The notes: generated by a model from the letters alone, not told the origin. Shown: positions 49,101 to 61,322, numbered from the stretch's first letter. The stretch is DNA of 64,000 nucleotides from Pleodorina starrii (GCA_030267565.1 BRXU01000003.1:6361001-6425000), one strand, 5' to 3'. Made by a program: numbers and translations.

Positions 49101-52100
49101 CGCAGCCAGACCGCGCCGCACGCCTGGACCGTCACCTCGGGCGGGCCGGAGCCGCGCCTGCCGACGTCAGGATCCGCCGGGCCGCAGCAGGGCTCCTCAG
49201 ACCCGGGTCTCATGTGCGCGAACAGCAACCTTCCGCAGACGCAGCCGCCGCAGCCGCAGCGGGCGGCATCGCTGCACCCAGCGGGCTGGCGGCCGTTGGC
49301 TTCGCACCCGGGCATCGTCGTGAACGAGGCCGCCGCGCAGCAGGCGGCCAGCTATGCGGTCGTCGGCGGCGGCGGCGGCGTGCCGGCGCCCGCGCCCGGG
49401 CCGGCGGCCTGCCCAGCCGCGATGCCCGGGATGCCCTTCCCGTCCGGACCGCTGTCCGCGCCGCCGCCGCCGCCGGGCGGCGCCGGCCTGGCCCTGTCTG
49501 CGCCCCCCGCAGCGCCCGTCGACCAGATCACCGGCGGCTACTCCGGCGCCGCTCTGCCAGCAGGCACCGCCGCCGCGGTGTACCCGGCGGCTGGTGGCTT
49601 TGGCGGCGGCGCTGTCTACGCGGAGGGCTCCGGCGCCGGGCCCAGCTCGGGCCAGGCCATCAAGGGAGACGACAGCGACGACGATATGTTTCAGCAGCTG
49701 CTGACGCTCCTGGATAATGAGGCTGTATGTGACGACTTTTCCATGCAGCAGCAGCAGCAGCTGCTGCAGCAGCAGCAGGAGCAGCAGCTGTACCTGGGCA
49801 TCGCCAGCACGGCGCAGCACGCCGTGGGGATGCACCAGCAGGCCGTACAGGCGTTGCCGTACGGCCACGTGCCGGCGAGCCCCTTTTACTGGCCGGCGCA
49901 GGCGCAGGCGCAGGCGCAGGCGGCGCCGCCGCCGGCAGCGGCTGTACCGACGCTCGGCAACGCTCACCTGTACCCTTCGCCAGCCGCCCCCCACCATCAT
50001 CATCATCAGCGCCACCAGCATCATCAGCCCCCTCACCACCACCAGCTCCAAAACCAGCACCAGCACTACCAGCAGCAGCAGCAGCAGCAGCCCCAGCACT
50101 ATCAGGCCCAGCACCTGCCGGTGCTTTCAATGCCGTTCGGGTGGCCGACCCAGGCGCCGGCGGTTATGCACGTGGAGGAGCCGGACGAGGTGGACCCGCG
50201 GGAGCTCACCCGCGTGTCTCTCAAGGTGAGGCCCCACCCGCCTCCGCCGGCGTTTGACACAACACGAGGACGCGTCGCATCGGCTCAACGCGACGCAACG
50301 CGCGCCTAGCGTTATCGCAACGGCCTTGTGGCTGAGGGAAGTGCCAGGCTGGTTCGTGGGGGTGATTTCCGTGAGGGCGCACCTGCATCGCGACGTGGTG
50401 TCAAGTTGGAGACGCGGTTTGCGGATTCATGCAGCGCGGCGCGGCGCAGCCCGGCCATGCGGTTGGCAGCGGTGGAGCGTTGCGCGGGCTCGGCCTTTTG
50501 ACTCGTTCGTTCGACGCAGTTGCCGTGTGGCGCCTTCTGGGTCCGGTCTCCCCCGCTTGCGTGCCTCCGTTCTGCCACTGCGGTCTCACCTGTGTTTCCC
50601 CTGCATGCCTGTATGCATGCATGCACGCACGCAGGCGATGAACGCCTTACCGCACGAGCTGCCGAGCAACCTGCGGTCCAACCTGAGGCGCTGGCTCAAA
50701 GAGGCGCGCGCGGAGGCGCTGCAGTCGACCCTGCGGCCCGGTGAGCGGGGGGCGGGGCGGGACGGGGCGCAGCCCCGAGGGGGTCGCTGCGGGCACCACC
50801 ACCACGAGCTTGGCTGCTGGCGGGACCGGGACTGCAGCAGCGGCAGCTGCTGCTGGAGAGGGGCGTGCACAACTTGCCGAAGGGCCGGTCTAGCCGCGCC
50901 GGCCCAGTTTGGAATCTGCTGCGCGCTGGTGCCGTAGGTGGTCCTCGCTGACCGCCCGTGGGTCGCTTGGTTTGGCTCCCCTTCTGGCCGTGCGCGTCCC
51001 CTTCCGGCCTTCTGGCTCACTCTCGCCTCTGCCCTGTCCCTTTCCTCCCTTTCCTCCATCCTCGCGCGGGTGGGCTTGACGCGCCTCGCCAGGCTGCCTG
51101 CACCTGGTGGTGGACGTGCTGCGGCCTGCCGCCGCCGCCGGCGCCGCCGCCGCGGAGGAGCTGTCGTCCGTGCTCATCCCCGCCCACGACGCCGACCAGG
51201 CCGCCGCGGACGTTTTCCGGGTGCTGGGACAGCGCCTGCGCGACACCTACGTGCAGGTACGGTAGTGATTGTCATACTGGTAAGCGTTGGCCCAAAACTC
51301 CCGCGGCCGAAGAAGGTCAATAACCTGGCGGACAACAACGGTGCCGGGTACGGCGCAGTAAGGGTACTGCGCCGGTACCTCTTTGGATGCGCCGCAGCGG
51401 CACCGAAAGCCCGCTTGGCTGCTGTATGACCGACTTGACTGGGCTGGCCACTTGCGCCTCTTGGCCTCGCTGCGAAATCGACTTGCGCTGCGGATCGCCT
51501 CTGCAACATTACTGACCCATGGGTCATGAAAAACGAGACCCTGCGGTCCCCCACTGACGCCGGCCGCTCGCTTCCACCGCTACGTTACTACCTCACACCG
51601 CACTACCTCACGCCGCCGACGCTGCATGCGGTGTGCAGGTGGACCGCCGGGTGCTGCAGATGCGCATCGGCGAGCGACCCGTGGTTCTCAGCTGGGAGGA
51701 GGCAGCGCAGGACGGCGGGCTGGATGGCGCCAAGTACCCCTCGCTCAGCGGCTGCAGCGCCGCGGCGGTCTGCGCGGGTGCGTCGCGGTGCGGTATGTTA
51801 GGCCCCGGCGACGTACTGACATGACGCGTTGGTGCACGGACTGCTGGTCATGGCGGCAAATGCGAGTGCGAATGCGGAGGCTTCGGAAACGCGCCGCGCC
51901 CTGACCTGCGTGTGTGGGCTCAGGCACCCGCGACGCCTCGTATCCTGTTCCGCCACCGACCCAGATCAACCCCAAGACGAAACCCAGATCGACACAACAC
52001 ACACGCAACCGCTCCATCAGACCCGTTGAGCATCCCGACCAGAACTCACACAGAACGAACCGAAAAATCGCCACCACTAAGCACTATCCCGACCCCGGCT

Positions 52101-55055
52101 GACGCCCTGCTCGCCTACTTGTACAGGCTCCGAGGCGGTCCTGCAGCTGAGCGGCTGCCACCTGTCCCACCCCAGCAGCAAGGCTTACGCCCGGCTCCGG
52201 GGCCATGATTTGCGCGCTGAGCTGCTGCCTCCGCTGCCGGCCGAGGCTGCCCAGACTTCCGCCGGCGGCAGTGACGGCGGCAGTGACGGTGGCCGCCGCC
52301 TGCGCATGAGGGTGGCGGTGCCGCCGGGCTCGGTGGGCCTTATGGCGGTGGAGGTGGGCGTGGGGCACCTGCTGGGCGACTGGTGGCCGGTGCTGGTGCT
52401 GCCGCCGGGCTGCGAGGGCGCAGCGGCGGAGGTGCGGCGGCTGCAGGCGGACGCGGAGGCGACGGCGACGGGCCAGGGCGCCGGCGGCCAGGCGGCGAGC
52501 CGGGCGGTCAGGAGGTGCGGCGGCAGCTGGCTGTGTCTCTGGGCTGGGCTGGACTGGGCCGACATGGCTTCCGGCGGCGAAATCGTTGCCAGCCTACTCA
52601 TCCCACCTGTACTGCACTTTGTACTGCACTTTGAATTCGTTTCTTCATCTGCGCACGGATGGGCCGCGTCAATTGCCCGCAGGTTGCTGTTTGATCTGGC
52701 CAAGGTTCTGGAGGTCTTTGATGACGCCGCCGCCGCCGCCGCCGCGGCCGCCGCGAACGCGGCGGCGGCGGCCGCCGCAGCCGCAACGGCGCGGGCAAGG
52801 TCCAGTAACGGCAGCATCAGCAGCGACGCCCCCGCGCCCGACGCCGGCGCCAGCGACGCCGCGCCCGCGGGCGCGCGGAGCCCTCCGCAGACGGAGGGCC
52901 GCTGCCCGTCGCCCAGCGGCGGCAGCTCGTCCAACGTGTCTCGCTCGGATGCGAGCTTCACTGCCGTCAGCGCGGGCGGCTGGTCGTGCGCGGGCCGCAC
53001 CGACACGCTCCTGTCCACCAATGCCGGCTCAACCCTGGGATCCTTCATGACCACCTCCTCGGCCCTGGCGTCCCCGTTGGGGGGTAGGTCCTGGGTTCGA
53101 ATCGCGTGGTCGGCGTGTCATTCGGGCGTCGTGCGCCGGGCAACTCCCGTGTTTGTGTTTCCTCCGGATGTTCTGCTCTTGTGCTGATCTCGCTAGGGAC
53201 TCTCTGTGCGTGGTTGGATGTGAACATCGGGGGCCGTTCCTCTGCTCCTGCTTTCTCTTTTAAGTCTTTTTTTAGTCTGAGGGGCTTGACTGGCGCGCTT
53301 CCAAACTTAACCACGCTGCAAAAACGCCCACCTTGCAGCGATGGCGGCGGGCCAGGCCCACGCGCAGGCGCAGCAGGCGCACCATCTCGCCGCCGCTGCG
53401 GTGGGCGACGCCGCAGCGGCGGCTGCCGGTGCCGGCGGCGGTGCCGCCGCCGCCGCCGCGGCGGCGCCGCACGCGGGCCCCCAGATCATCCTGCTGCCTC
53501 CGCCTCCGAGCTCCAGCATGCGGCAGGCGCTCAGCCGCGCTGCGCGGTTGCTGCGCTTCACCGTCGCACGGTACGGACCCATTGGGCGTGTGTCGGTTGA
53601 CTGGGAGGAACTTGGGTCGTGGGCTCGGCGTTTGTGTCTTTTGAGGGCGCAAGAAGGCGTGGCAGGCGGCCTTGTCCCTCCCTGATGCTTCCGCGGTTCT
53701 CCGGATGCGGCCGTGTGACGCAAATTAGGTGTTTCGCTTACCTTGACGAACGTCTCGCCGGTGCGCTCTGACATGTGTGCTTCGCCCCTGCCCTTTCCCC
53801 TGCCCCTGCCCCTAACCCTGCCGCCGCAGGGGCCTGCCCCACCTGACGGCCTTGCTCCTCGCCGCCGCGCACTGCCTCGCCCGCACGCTAGACGGCAACC
53901 GCCAATCGCCGTCGCAGCCATCGCAGCCGCCGCTGACCCACCAGGCCCAGACCCAGTCCCAGGCCTCCGGCGCGCTTCCGGACCGCGCCGATCAGCTGGC
54001 GGGTGCGGGCATCGATCTGCAAGCGCTGCTGCCGTTGGCGGTGCTTTCGGGCAGCGCTGACACCGTGGAGCGGCTGACTGCGTTTGCGGCGCGGGTGCTG
54101 GGCTCGCCGCTGCGGCTGGACCTGCCGCAAGGTACGGCACGTTGCGTTGCACGGCTCGTTGCCCATCGCGCGTTCCTGCTTCGGGCGGTCGGTGCTTTGC
54201 GCATGCTTGCTGCTGCGACGGCGGCGGCCGTGGCGCCTCGGACACAGCGCAGCCGGCAAGAAGGGGGCCCGGTGTTCGAGAGCACGCCCAAACGGCCAAT
54301 GCTCGTCGACCTGTTACTCCGAACACCGCCATTGCAATGAACAAACCGCGTCGCGTGTCCAGCGCCCCGACCGTCCGCCGCCGCTCCACTTCACCTGTAA
54401 CTTATTGCTACCGCCGTGACATGATTACCGCCTTGCACTACCGCCTTGCAGTACCGTATGCAAACTGAGTCCGGCTTCCCGCCCTCCCAACCGCTGCCCC
54501 GCAGGCCCCGGCGGTCTGTCGGTCCTGCACCTGGCCGCGCTGCTGCCCGACGGCGGCGCCCTGGCCTGCCACATTGTGGCCACGCAGTCTTGGGCGGCCT
54601 GGGAGTGGCTCAGCCTCGGCTGGACACCGCCACAGCCGCTGGTTGAGGCGGCGGCGGCGGCGGCGGCGAGCCCAGGCGGCCACGTGGCCAACGGCTCCGC
54701 CGTCAGAGTGGCAGCGCCGGGCCAGGCCGCGCAAGCGGCGAACGGCAACATTGAGCACTTGACGGAGGAGGAGGAGGAGGTGGATGCTGTGCTTCGGCCG
54801 GCGCCACCCGGGCCGCCGCGGCTGACTCCGGGACAGCTGTCGGTGCTGCTGGGCGGCAAGTCGACGGTGCGGAGGGCGGTGGAGGTGCTGCTTGCGCGGC
54901 GAGGCGACGGCGGCGGCGCGTCGCTGCGGCCGGGCTCCGGTGCAGCGGCGGGGGCGCCAACGGCGGCGCTGGTTTCAGCCGTGGAGGCGTGGGGCCGCAC
55001 GGGCGTGGCGCTGCTAGAGGCGCTGTGTGCGCAGCTGGCGCAGCAGAGGCTGTGA
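46198..55055 (+). CDS. SBP-box transcription factor of the CRR1/SPL7 class with ankyrin-like region
   Basis: Exons: 46198-46324, 46572-46732, 47094-47263, 47486-50225, 50635-50740, 51093-51256, 51639-51777, 52127-52514, 52683-53083, 53339-53570, 53830-54131, 54505-55055; all phases agree, giving ~1826 residues. The SBP DNA-binding domain (about 95-170) reads VCEVVGCG...[10 protein letters not shown]...FCQQCAKF...[12 protein letters not shown]. The first zinc site (C,C,C,H) is intact; in the second the usual His is Gln. A ~850-residue A/G/Q/H-rich insert follows. Then comes the SPL1/7-type core: [39 protein letters not shown], later [14 protein letters not shown] and ankyrin-like [22 protein letters not shown] factors bind GTAC cores; CRR1/SPL7 controls copper and hypoxia responses in algae and plants. 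The Cys-rich tail I associate with Chlamydomonas CRR1 is not seen, so orthology is uncertain and no symbol is given. Confidence 0.88.
49741..50094 (+). repeat. Poly-Gln/poly-His coding tracts in the SBP gene
   Basis: CAG runs at 49745-49785 and 50071-50093 and CAC/CAT runs around 49993-50040 encode Gln- and His-rich tracts within the large disordered insert; a further seven-His run is at ~48332-48356. Confidence 0.85.
51351..51374. repeat. Perfect 10-bp hairpin in SBP intron 6
   Basis: CGGCGCAGTA, loop AGGG, then TACTGCGCCG: perfect complementary arms inside the intron 51257-51638. Confidence 0.85.
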
Positions 55056-56851
55056 GGGTTCGGTCGGCAGGTCCAGTCGATGTGGTCGGTCGGGAGGCGT
55101 GATGGGGGGGGTCCGCGTGCCCACCCGAATGCGCCGGGGAGGCCCGTGGGAGGGAGACATGATTTTCCGATGCATTGCAGACGGCAGGGCCAGGGCACAT
55201 GTGCAAGCGTGTTGCGCAAAGGAAGGCCAAGGGAAGGTGCGGCCGGTCTGCCCCGACTGCGGTTTACGGCCGCCTGTTACGAAATCACAGTTGGCGCCGA
55301 GCAGCCACGGCGGCGAGGAACTGCCGTGCCGTAAGCGCGGCCCTGCGCAAGGTGCCGCACATGCGCTTGGCGCACCCGCAATGCAGGGGTTGGAGGCCGC
55401 CTCGGCCATGGACTGCTTTCCGAGACTCTTTAGGGTCTCGGAAAGCCTGCAGGACGCGCCTTGCTTCGACGATCCGAGACCTGTTCACCCGGGTCCCACT
55501 TGTTACTTGCCCGACGGGGGACACGGGGTACTTCAGTTGCAGGAAGTGAGGGGTCCATAGGGACGGGCGCATTCATCGGGATGTCCCCGCGTCCCCTCGC
55601 CCCGCCAGGGATGTCCCCGTTTACCCGCGGGCCACGTGAGCGTTTGCGCCACGTCGTCTGCGTCTGTGTTTGCAGCACAATGTACGCGTCTGTCGCACTG
55701 GCGGGGCGGGGGTCGCATTCGGGGGTCGTTGTCGCGGCGCCTTTTGCGTCGTCGGTAGGCCGCTGACGATGGCAGATCGGGAAGGGTTCGGGGGCTTTCT
55801 AATATCCTTAAACGTCCAGCAATTGCCGCTACCGGGTTGTCACGTGTGTGACTTGACTCGTCCAACAGGCCCGTGGTCCGTGGAGGACTATCGCCGTATG
55901 ATAACCGACGCTTAGTGGCCTCCATAAGTTCGCCCGCCATGTGTCTTTAGCTCTTTACATGAGCGTGTGTGCATGCTGCCAAGCAGGATGTGAAGGGGGG
56001 TTTCCGTGAACTTTGAATTGCCCAAGGAGACGGGGTTGTGTGTGCTTGTTGTGAATGTGCGCGTTTTTGGTTATGGGAGGTGCTGCGGCAGCTGGCGGTG
56101 GCAGTCTTGTGAAGAGATGCAAGGGATGGGCTTGGATTTGGTCCCAGCCCAACCGGCCAGTTCTGCGGCTTGGGTTCTGGGCCAATCTCCTGTGAAGCGG
56201 AGTCACCCTCTCCAGGGCCTCCAGGGCTGCGTTCTGCAAGTTCGGTCTGCATGTAAGTGACAGGGAAAACGAAAGGTACTGGCAGTCGCGTTCATACGCG
56301 AGGAGCTTCTTCCTAATCCCCGCCAGCACATTGCTGTAGGGCGACCAGACGTGGGCGCTGAAACAGACACGGCGAACACGACGGCCGAGGCGCTGAAACC
56401 CCTCGGGACCGGGTACTTGGCCTTTTTACAGTATTTTCCAAGTGCAGTATTTCCCAAGTGAAATCAAGCAACTGACATGCAGACAGGCTTCGAGTACTGC
56501 TGGTGGCATTTATGGTGCGGCTCTGCGTCACCTACACCAACTTCACCGACAGCAACTTCCGAAGGTTGCGCAGTTTGCGTAAAGTGGAGGCTCGGGAAGG
56601 CATACCCATCATGCGCATGGCTTGCAAGTAGCACAAGAGCAGCGTCATTCAGGGAAGTGGGCGCACGGTAGCGGCGGTTGCCCCAACCGGCGGTTGACCG
56701 ACGGTCAATTACGGCAGGTCCCTACCCCTTCCAGAGACGCTGTGCCTGCAATATAATCTCGGTGTTGTGCACGCATAACATACAGCTTTCTGTACGTGCC
56801 TGACCCAGATCAGTGCATAAATATCCGTGAGCAAGAGCTTCTGCAAGGTGT
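55056..56851. other. SBP gene 3' UTR and intergenic region
   Basis: First TGTAA at 56252-56256, implying a ~1.2-kb 3' UTR. Contains a strong hairpin (55415-55446) and a twice-repeated GGGATGTCCCCG near 55578 and 55609. No gene is supported. Confidence 0.4.
55415..55446. repeat. Perfect 12-bp inverted repeat (hairpin)
   Basis: GCTTTCCGAGAC, 8-base loop TCTTTAGG, then GTCTCGGAAAGC, about 360 bases after the SBP gene stop and so probably within its 3' UTR. Confidence 0.9.
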
Positions 56852-58432
56852 ATGTCTGGCCGAGTCCAGGGTTTCTGCGGCATCGGCGTGGCACCTGTTG
56901 CGATACTAGTCGACGACAACCCGACGGTATCAGCCGGGGCTGCCATGCTGGACGACGGAAGCGCTAGCCCACAGGGGGCCACGCGCTGCAAACCCAACCC
57001 GGACAAGGGGATCATCCTGCGTTGCGGATCATTCGATATGTCTGGGAGCGACTTGCGCTTTGACGGCTTTGTGGCCAACTGCGCCACCCAAATCGCGGAC
57101 ATGCCTATGGCTGCAGGCGCGCGCTCGGCACTGTCCACGCCAGGATCTCAGCAAGGGGACTCGCCGCAGCCGCCTGCGGACAAGCCGGCTGCAAGCGCAG
57201 CAGCTTCGGACGCGCCCGCGGACCCGGAGTCTGCATCCACGCCCGCGGCTCCGGAGTCCGCATCCACGCCCGCGGCCCCGGAGTCTGCATCCACGCCCGC
57301 GGCCCCGGAGTCTGCATCCACGCCCGCGGCCCCGGAGTCCGCATCCACGCCCGCGGCCCCGGAGTCCGCATCCACGCCCGCGGACCCGGAGTCCCCATCC
57401 ACGCCCGCGGACCCGGAGCCCCAATCCATGCAGGCCCATGATGCCGCCATCAAGTGGCTCTACGGCCCCTCGCCGACGCCGCTTTTCAAGCAGCACGACG
57501 GAGTGCGCTCTGCCGCCGCCAATCCAAAGGCGACCGTGCCGCCACACCGTCTGTCGCTGCAGTTGCAGCTGTGCCTGCGCCACGCCTACGACCCGACGGC
57601 GTCTGCGGAGTGGATCGTACAGGCTGCGCCGGAGCCGTACATGCGGCTGAGCGAGATAGGCGACATGAGCGAACACGAGCGCGTCGAGTGGATCAAGAAG
57701 GTGGAGCGCGCTTGGTACTGCAAGTTGCTCACCAAGGGGCCGTGGAAGAGGCACACGAGGCTGGCAACGAGCCACACAGACGCCTTGCGACCGCAGCTCA
57801 GCATGGCGCCGTACGAGCCGCCGACGCTGCAGCCGCAGACCTGGTCCCTGCCATCGCCAAGCCCTGCGGCCGCAGACATGGCCTCCGCGCATGGCACGCA
57901 GGTACCCACGACCGTGTACGTCGCGCACCCACCCGCGGCCACTTACGGGCCCGCGGGTGCATACTACCCGCAGCAGCCAGTCGGCGCGCAGGCATACTAC
58001 CCGCAGCAGCCAGTCGGCGCGCAAGCATACTACCCGCAGCAGCCAGTCGGCGCGCAGGCATACTACCCGCAGCAGCCAGTCGGCGCGCAAGCATACTACC
58101 CGCAGCAGCCAGTCATGGGCCCTATGCAGCCGGTCGTGATGGGCAACGTGCAGCCCAGCCCGATGGGCCCTATGCAGCAGGTCGTGATGGTGAGCCCGAT
58201 GCAGCAGGTCGTCATGGGCCCGGCGGCGGCGGCGGCGTGGCCGTCCCCTGCGACCCACGGGCCGGTGCCGGTGTCTGCGGTGATGCCCGTGTCGCCGATG
58301 ATGGGCGCGGTGGGCAACCCGCATGCGGTGGGCGGCGGCGGGTTCTACTACCCCGGGAGCAGCGGCGGCGGCAATTTCATGTACGACGGGCGCACGGTGG
58401 GAGGCAACCGCTGGGGCTACTGGCCGGGCTAG
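56852..58432 (+). CDS. Intronless repeat-rich protein of unknown function
   Basis: An uninterrupted 526-codon frame from ATG 56852 to TAG. Residues 1-~85 are a compact N-terminal part with several Cys. Residues ~120-193 consist of eight copies of a 9-residue unit (consensus PESASTPAA, 27-bp DNA repeats). Residues ~195-310 form a conserved-looking globular segment (IKWLYGPSPTP, LSLQLQLCLRHAYDPTASAE, EHERVEWIKKVERAWYCKLL). Then come four full and one partial AYYPQQPVGAQ repeats and a Met/Gln/Pro/Gly-rich tail. Peptide-level purity of the repeats and a long frame support a real gene. I do not recognise the family. The antisense 509-codon frame is a shadow of the repeats. An upstream exon cannot be excluded. 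Confidence 0.7.
   Translation: MSGRVQGFCGIGVAPVAILVDDNPTVSAGAAMLDDGSASPQGATRCKPNPDKGIILRCGSFDMSGSDLRFDGFVANCATQIADMPMAAGARSALSTPGSQQGDSPQPPADKPAASAAASDAPADPESASTPAAPESASTPAAPESASTPAAPESASTPAAPESASTPAAPESASTPADPESPSTPADPEPQSMQAHDAAIKWLYGPSPTPLFKQHDGVRSAAANPKATVPPHRLSLQLQLCLRHAYDPTASAEWIVQAAPEPYMRLSEIGDMSEHERVEWIKKVERAWYCKLLTKGPWKRHTRLATSHTDALRPQLSMAPYEPPTLQPQTWSLPSPSPAAADMASAHGTQVPTTVYVAHPPAATYGPAGAYYPQQPVGAQAYYPQQPVGAQAYYPQQPVGAQAYYPQQPVGAQAYYPQQPVMGPMQPVVMGNVQPSPMGPMQQVVMVSPMQQVVMGPAAAAAWPSPATHGPVPVSAVMPVSPMMGAVGNPHAVGGGGFYYPGSSGGGNFMYDGRTVGGNRWGYWPG
57214..57429 (+). repeat. 27-bp tandem repeat, 8 copies, coding
   Basis: Units of GCCCGCGGNCCCGGAGTC-type sequence at exact 27-bp spacing encode PESASTPA(A/D); the last two copies have diverged. 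Confidence 0.95.
57959..58114 (+). repeat. 33-bp tandem repeat, 4 full + 1 partial copies, coding
   Basis: Exact 33-bp units (57959, 57992, 58025, 58058, partial 58091) encode AYYPQQPVGAQ and differ only at synonymous sites, indicating recent expansion. Confidence 0.95.
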
Positions 58433-61322
58433 CCGTCGGGGCGCCCCGGCTGTGCTGATGCGCACGCAGGTCCTGTGCGACTCTTGGAATTCGGGCGATG
58501 TCGGGGAAGCTGCGACGGCTCGCCGCAGTATTGGTGTGGGGTACCGCGGGAAGCGCATGAGGGTGAAACCTCGACCTGGTGAGGGTGGGCGCGCTCTCCC
58601 CGTGCGGCCCCCGGCGTTTCTTCCTGTTCCTGGGCACCTGACCCAGCCGATGGGGGACTACGCTGCCGTGTGCCGGGTCTTGGTGGCATGAAAGTCAGGC
58701 ATGGCATGAAAGTCAGGGATGGCATGAAAGTAAGGGATAGCATGAAAGTAAGGGATGGCATGAAAATCAGGGATGGCATGAAACGATGAAAGTCAGGGAT
58801 GGCAGTTGCTTTGGAAACACGGTCGGCTGGATGGGAGAGCTGTGTTGCGCCAATATGTCCGGCAGCAATGGGTGAGCGACATGGAGGGAGCTGTGAGGAA
58901 GTTGGATGATGCATACTGAGCAAGGGAGCATGGGTGATGTATATTGAGCATTGAGCCGGGGCTCGGAGGCGAGAAGCGCGGATCGCTGTGCATTGCCGCG
59001 ACTGTGAGACCAACACGCCGCCTGGACGCTGCGAATCGCGAGTGCGCACGTGGCAGGGCCAGCTGGGGCGGGGCGTCTCGCAGCGGCTCCGTCGCATGTA
59101 ACGCTGACGTCCCCCGCGTTCGAGGGTGCGTTGCGGTTGTAATCGACTGCCAGGGACCTCCATCAGCCGGCTTTTGCCTTGGCTGGGGGAGGGGCATGGC
59201 CGCATGGGCCAAGGCTTTCGCGCCTGAATTTCGGACTGGATTATTTTCCCAGCACTGACAGACATGTCTGGTCTGGTCTGGCTGGCACCAGGCTAAGGCA
59301 GAGGACGGTGATGCTCAGTACGGCGCGATGCGTGTGTGTGCACGTCCGGTGGTGTCCCCAGCCAAGGGTGGGCATGGACACATCGCGAGAGGCCGTATCC
59401 GCTCGCCCCTGTCAACGCCCCTGTCGCGAGCTGCGTGCGCCGTACGACGGCAACCCAACACGCAATCCTCTGGATGGCATCGACGTATGTGTGTATGTAT
59501 GTGCCAGCGTATGTGTGTATGTGTGTGCCAGCGTTCCATGTTCGGTTTGATCGTTTTGTGGGTGTTCGTAAATGCTCGTCGCTTGCTGTCATGAAGGTGT
59601 GTGCGTAGCTGCGTACCAAACGTAAGTTGGTCTCTAAGTTTTCGCACCCTCCATGAAGAAGAGCTCTCCGTGAGGAGAGAACCGATTTCTTATTAGTGGG
59701 CTGTGGGCTGCAATGTTTGGGCCGTGGGGTTTCGGAGCTCGCTTCCGCTGCGATTTTGTATACAAGCTTCGTTGGCTTTCGGCTGTCAGGCAGTTCCGGG
59801 TTTGTGGCATAACCAAAAACCAATGCCCCAACAGGGGCAAGGGCACGGGGTGACTGCGGGGGTAAAAAGAAGATACGGGGGTGACTGCCTGTGACTGCGG
59901 GGGTGGAGGGGACCGTTATGAAGAGGTGTACGAGGTGGGTGGGCGCCTCACATCGCTGCAGACGGGGCGAGGACGAGACGAAGCTTGTCAAGCGCCCCGC
60001 TCATTTCGCATTGTGCGATGGTGCCGGTTAATTTCGCAGTGTCGGAATGTCACTGCAAATAGCTGGCTGCGGGTAATGTGGGGGACTCGCCAAGAAAGCG
60101 GGAGGATCCAACAAGACTGAGCGCTGCAAACGATGCAACGATGGCGGGCGTCGCCCGCCGAGGCGAATTTCATGGAGTGCAGGGCTCGACACCGGTGTTT
60201 GACTGTGGCTCAAGGTGTGGGTTTCATGCGTTTACTGTGCTCGCGCACCGACAGCCTGTACGGTTCTGACGCATGCCACACGCCTGGAGCCTGCCTCCTA
60301 TACCGTATCCGCGCCAAGGTGACGAGGGCAAACAACAGCCGCGGCAGCCCTTAAAAGTGCGCCCGTCGTCAAGCCTTCGCCCGAAAGCACCGCCACCGCT
60401 TTGGGATGAACATGCCGACAAGTCGGATGCTCCAGGCTTCGCATCCATCCATCGGATGCTTTGTTACGTCCGCTACATAGGGGTGTTTTCACACAGCGCT
60501 CGTGGCGCAAGACGGCCTGGTCACGGCCCCTCACCGGTCGTGCGGTACATGTCCTAGGTCGTCAGCGATGGCGGCGCCAAATCCTTCGTTACGAACCCGC
60601 CCTACACTCGACCCAATCTCCGCAATCGCAACAATATTGGCAGTCACCAAGCGTATCTGTCCGCCCGGTAGATAAACAGCCCACTTCAGCAGCATCCACA
60701 CACGAAAATGGTCATCTCGCTGCTCTCCTACCTAAAATTTGAGGTGCCTCGAGTACAACGACCAGCGGGGCGTGCCGCCAGCCTGGCTCACCGGCCTGGC
60801 TCACTGGCATACCGCCTGCCACCGCCATCCCGCCATCATGCCCTCGCGGTGCAAACACGGCCGCGCGACACCATACGCTTCACGTGATCGCCCGCGCTGG
60901 GCTCGGCGTGCTCCGAAGCCTCATACAATACCCTGGCGCGTCTAGCATTGTCTAAATGTCCTCACTCCAGTGAACGCCCATGCCAGCGTCAGCAGCAACC
61001 GATCAGGTTCGGTCGTTGGATAGACTTCCCACCCCCCTTCCCCATGCATCAGCCAAAGTCAGTCAAACAGGAGCGTCGCGGGATCTCACGCAGTACTACC
61101 GAGTGCCCCACGGCCTTCAGGGCAGTCGTTGAAACCACCATTGCTTGCCCTGTTGCAAACACAACCCCGTGAATACAGATGCCCATGAAAAGAGCCGCGA
61201 CCACCGCTCCAAGCAACCCCATGTGCACGAGCACTTGGGCAGGGCTGAGTCCCGCAGCCCCACAGCCTGCACGGCACGAGAGCCAGCGCCGCTCGTACAC
61301 CGTGCCCTTACGCCGTCGCCCC
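58433..61322. other. Convergent 3' UTR/intergenic region
   Basis: TGTAA at 59138-59142 probably ends the repeat-protein transcript. Contains an 18-bp tandem repeat (58685-58800) and a TATGTGTG-rich duplication (about 59484-59540). The remainder, up to the Rlp24 stop, shows no supported gene. Confidence 0.45.
58685..58800 (+). repeat. 18-bp tandem minisatellite, ~6 copies
   Basis: Units of GGCATGAAAGTCAGGGAT with single-base variants; the last copy carries an 8-base internal duplication. It lies in the 3' UTR of the repeat-protein gene. Confidence 0.93.

Noticed and set aside
53091..53106. GGTTCGAATC, a tRNA B-box-like sequence
   Set aside because: No A-box, acceptor stem or cloverleaf can be drawn around it; it lies at the start of an SBP-gene intron.
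55190..55330. CxxC-rich reading frame resembling the Cys-rich tail of CRR1
   Set aside because: It is in a different frame from the SBP gene's last exon, lies after its stop, and no splice site joins them convincingly.
57029..58558. 509-codon open frame on the minus strand
   Set aside because: It is antisense to the repeat-rich gene and reads as Arg/Gly/Cys runs made by the mirrored repeats; no domain or start context.
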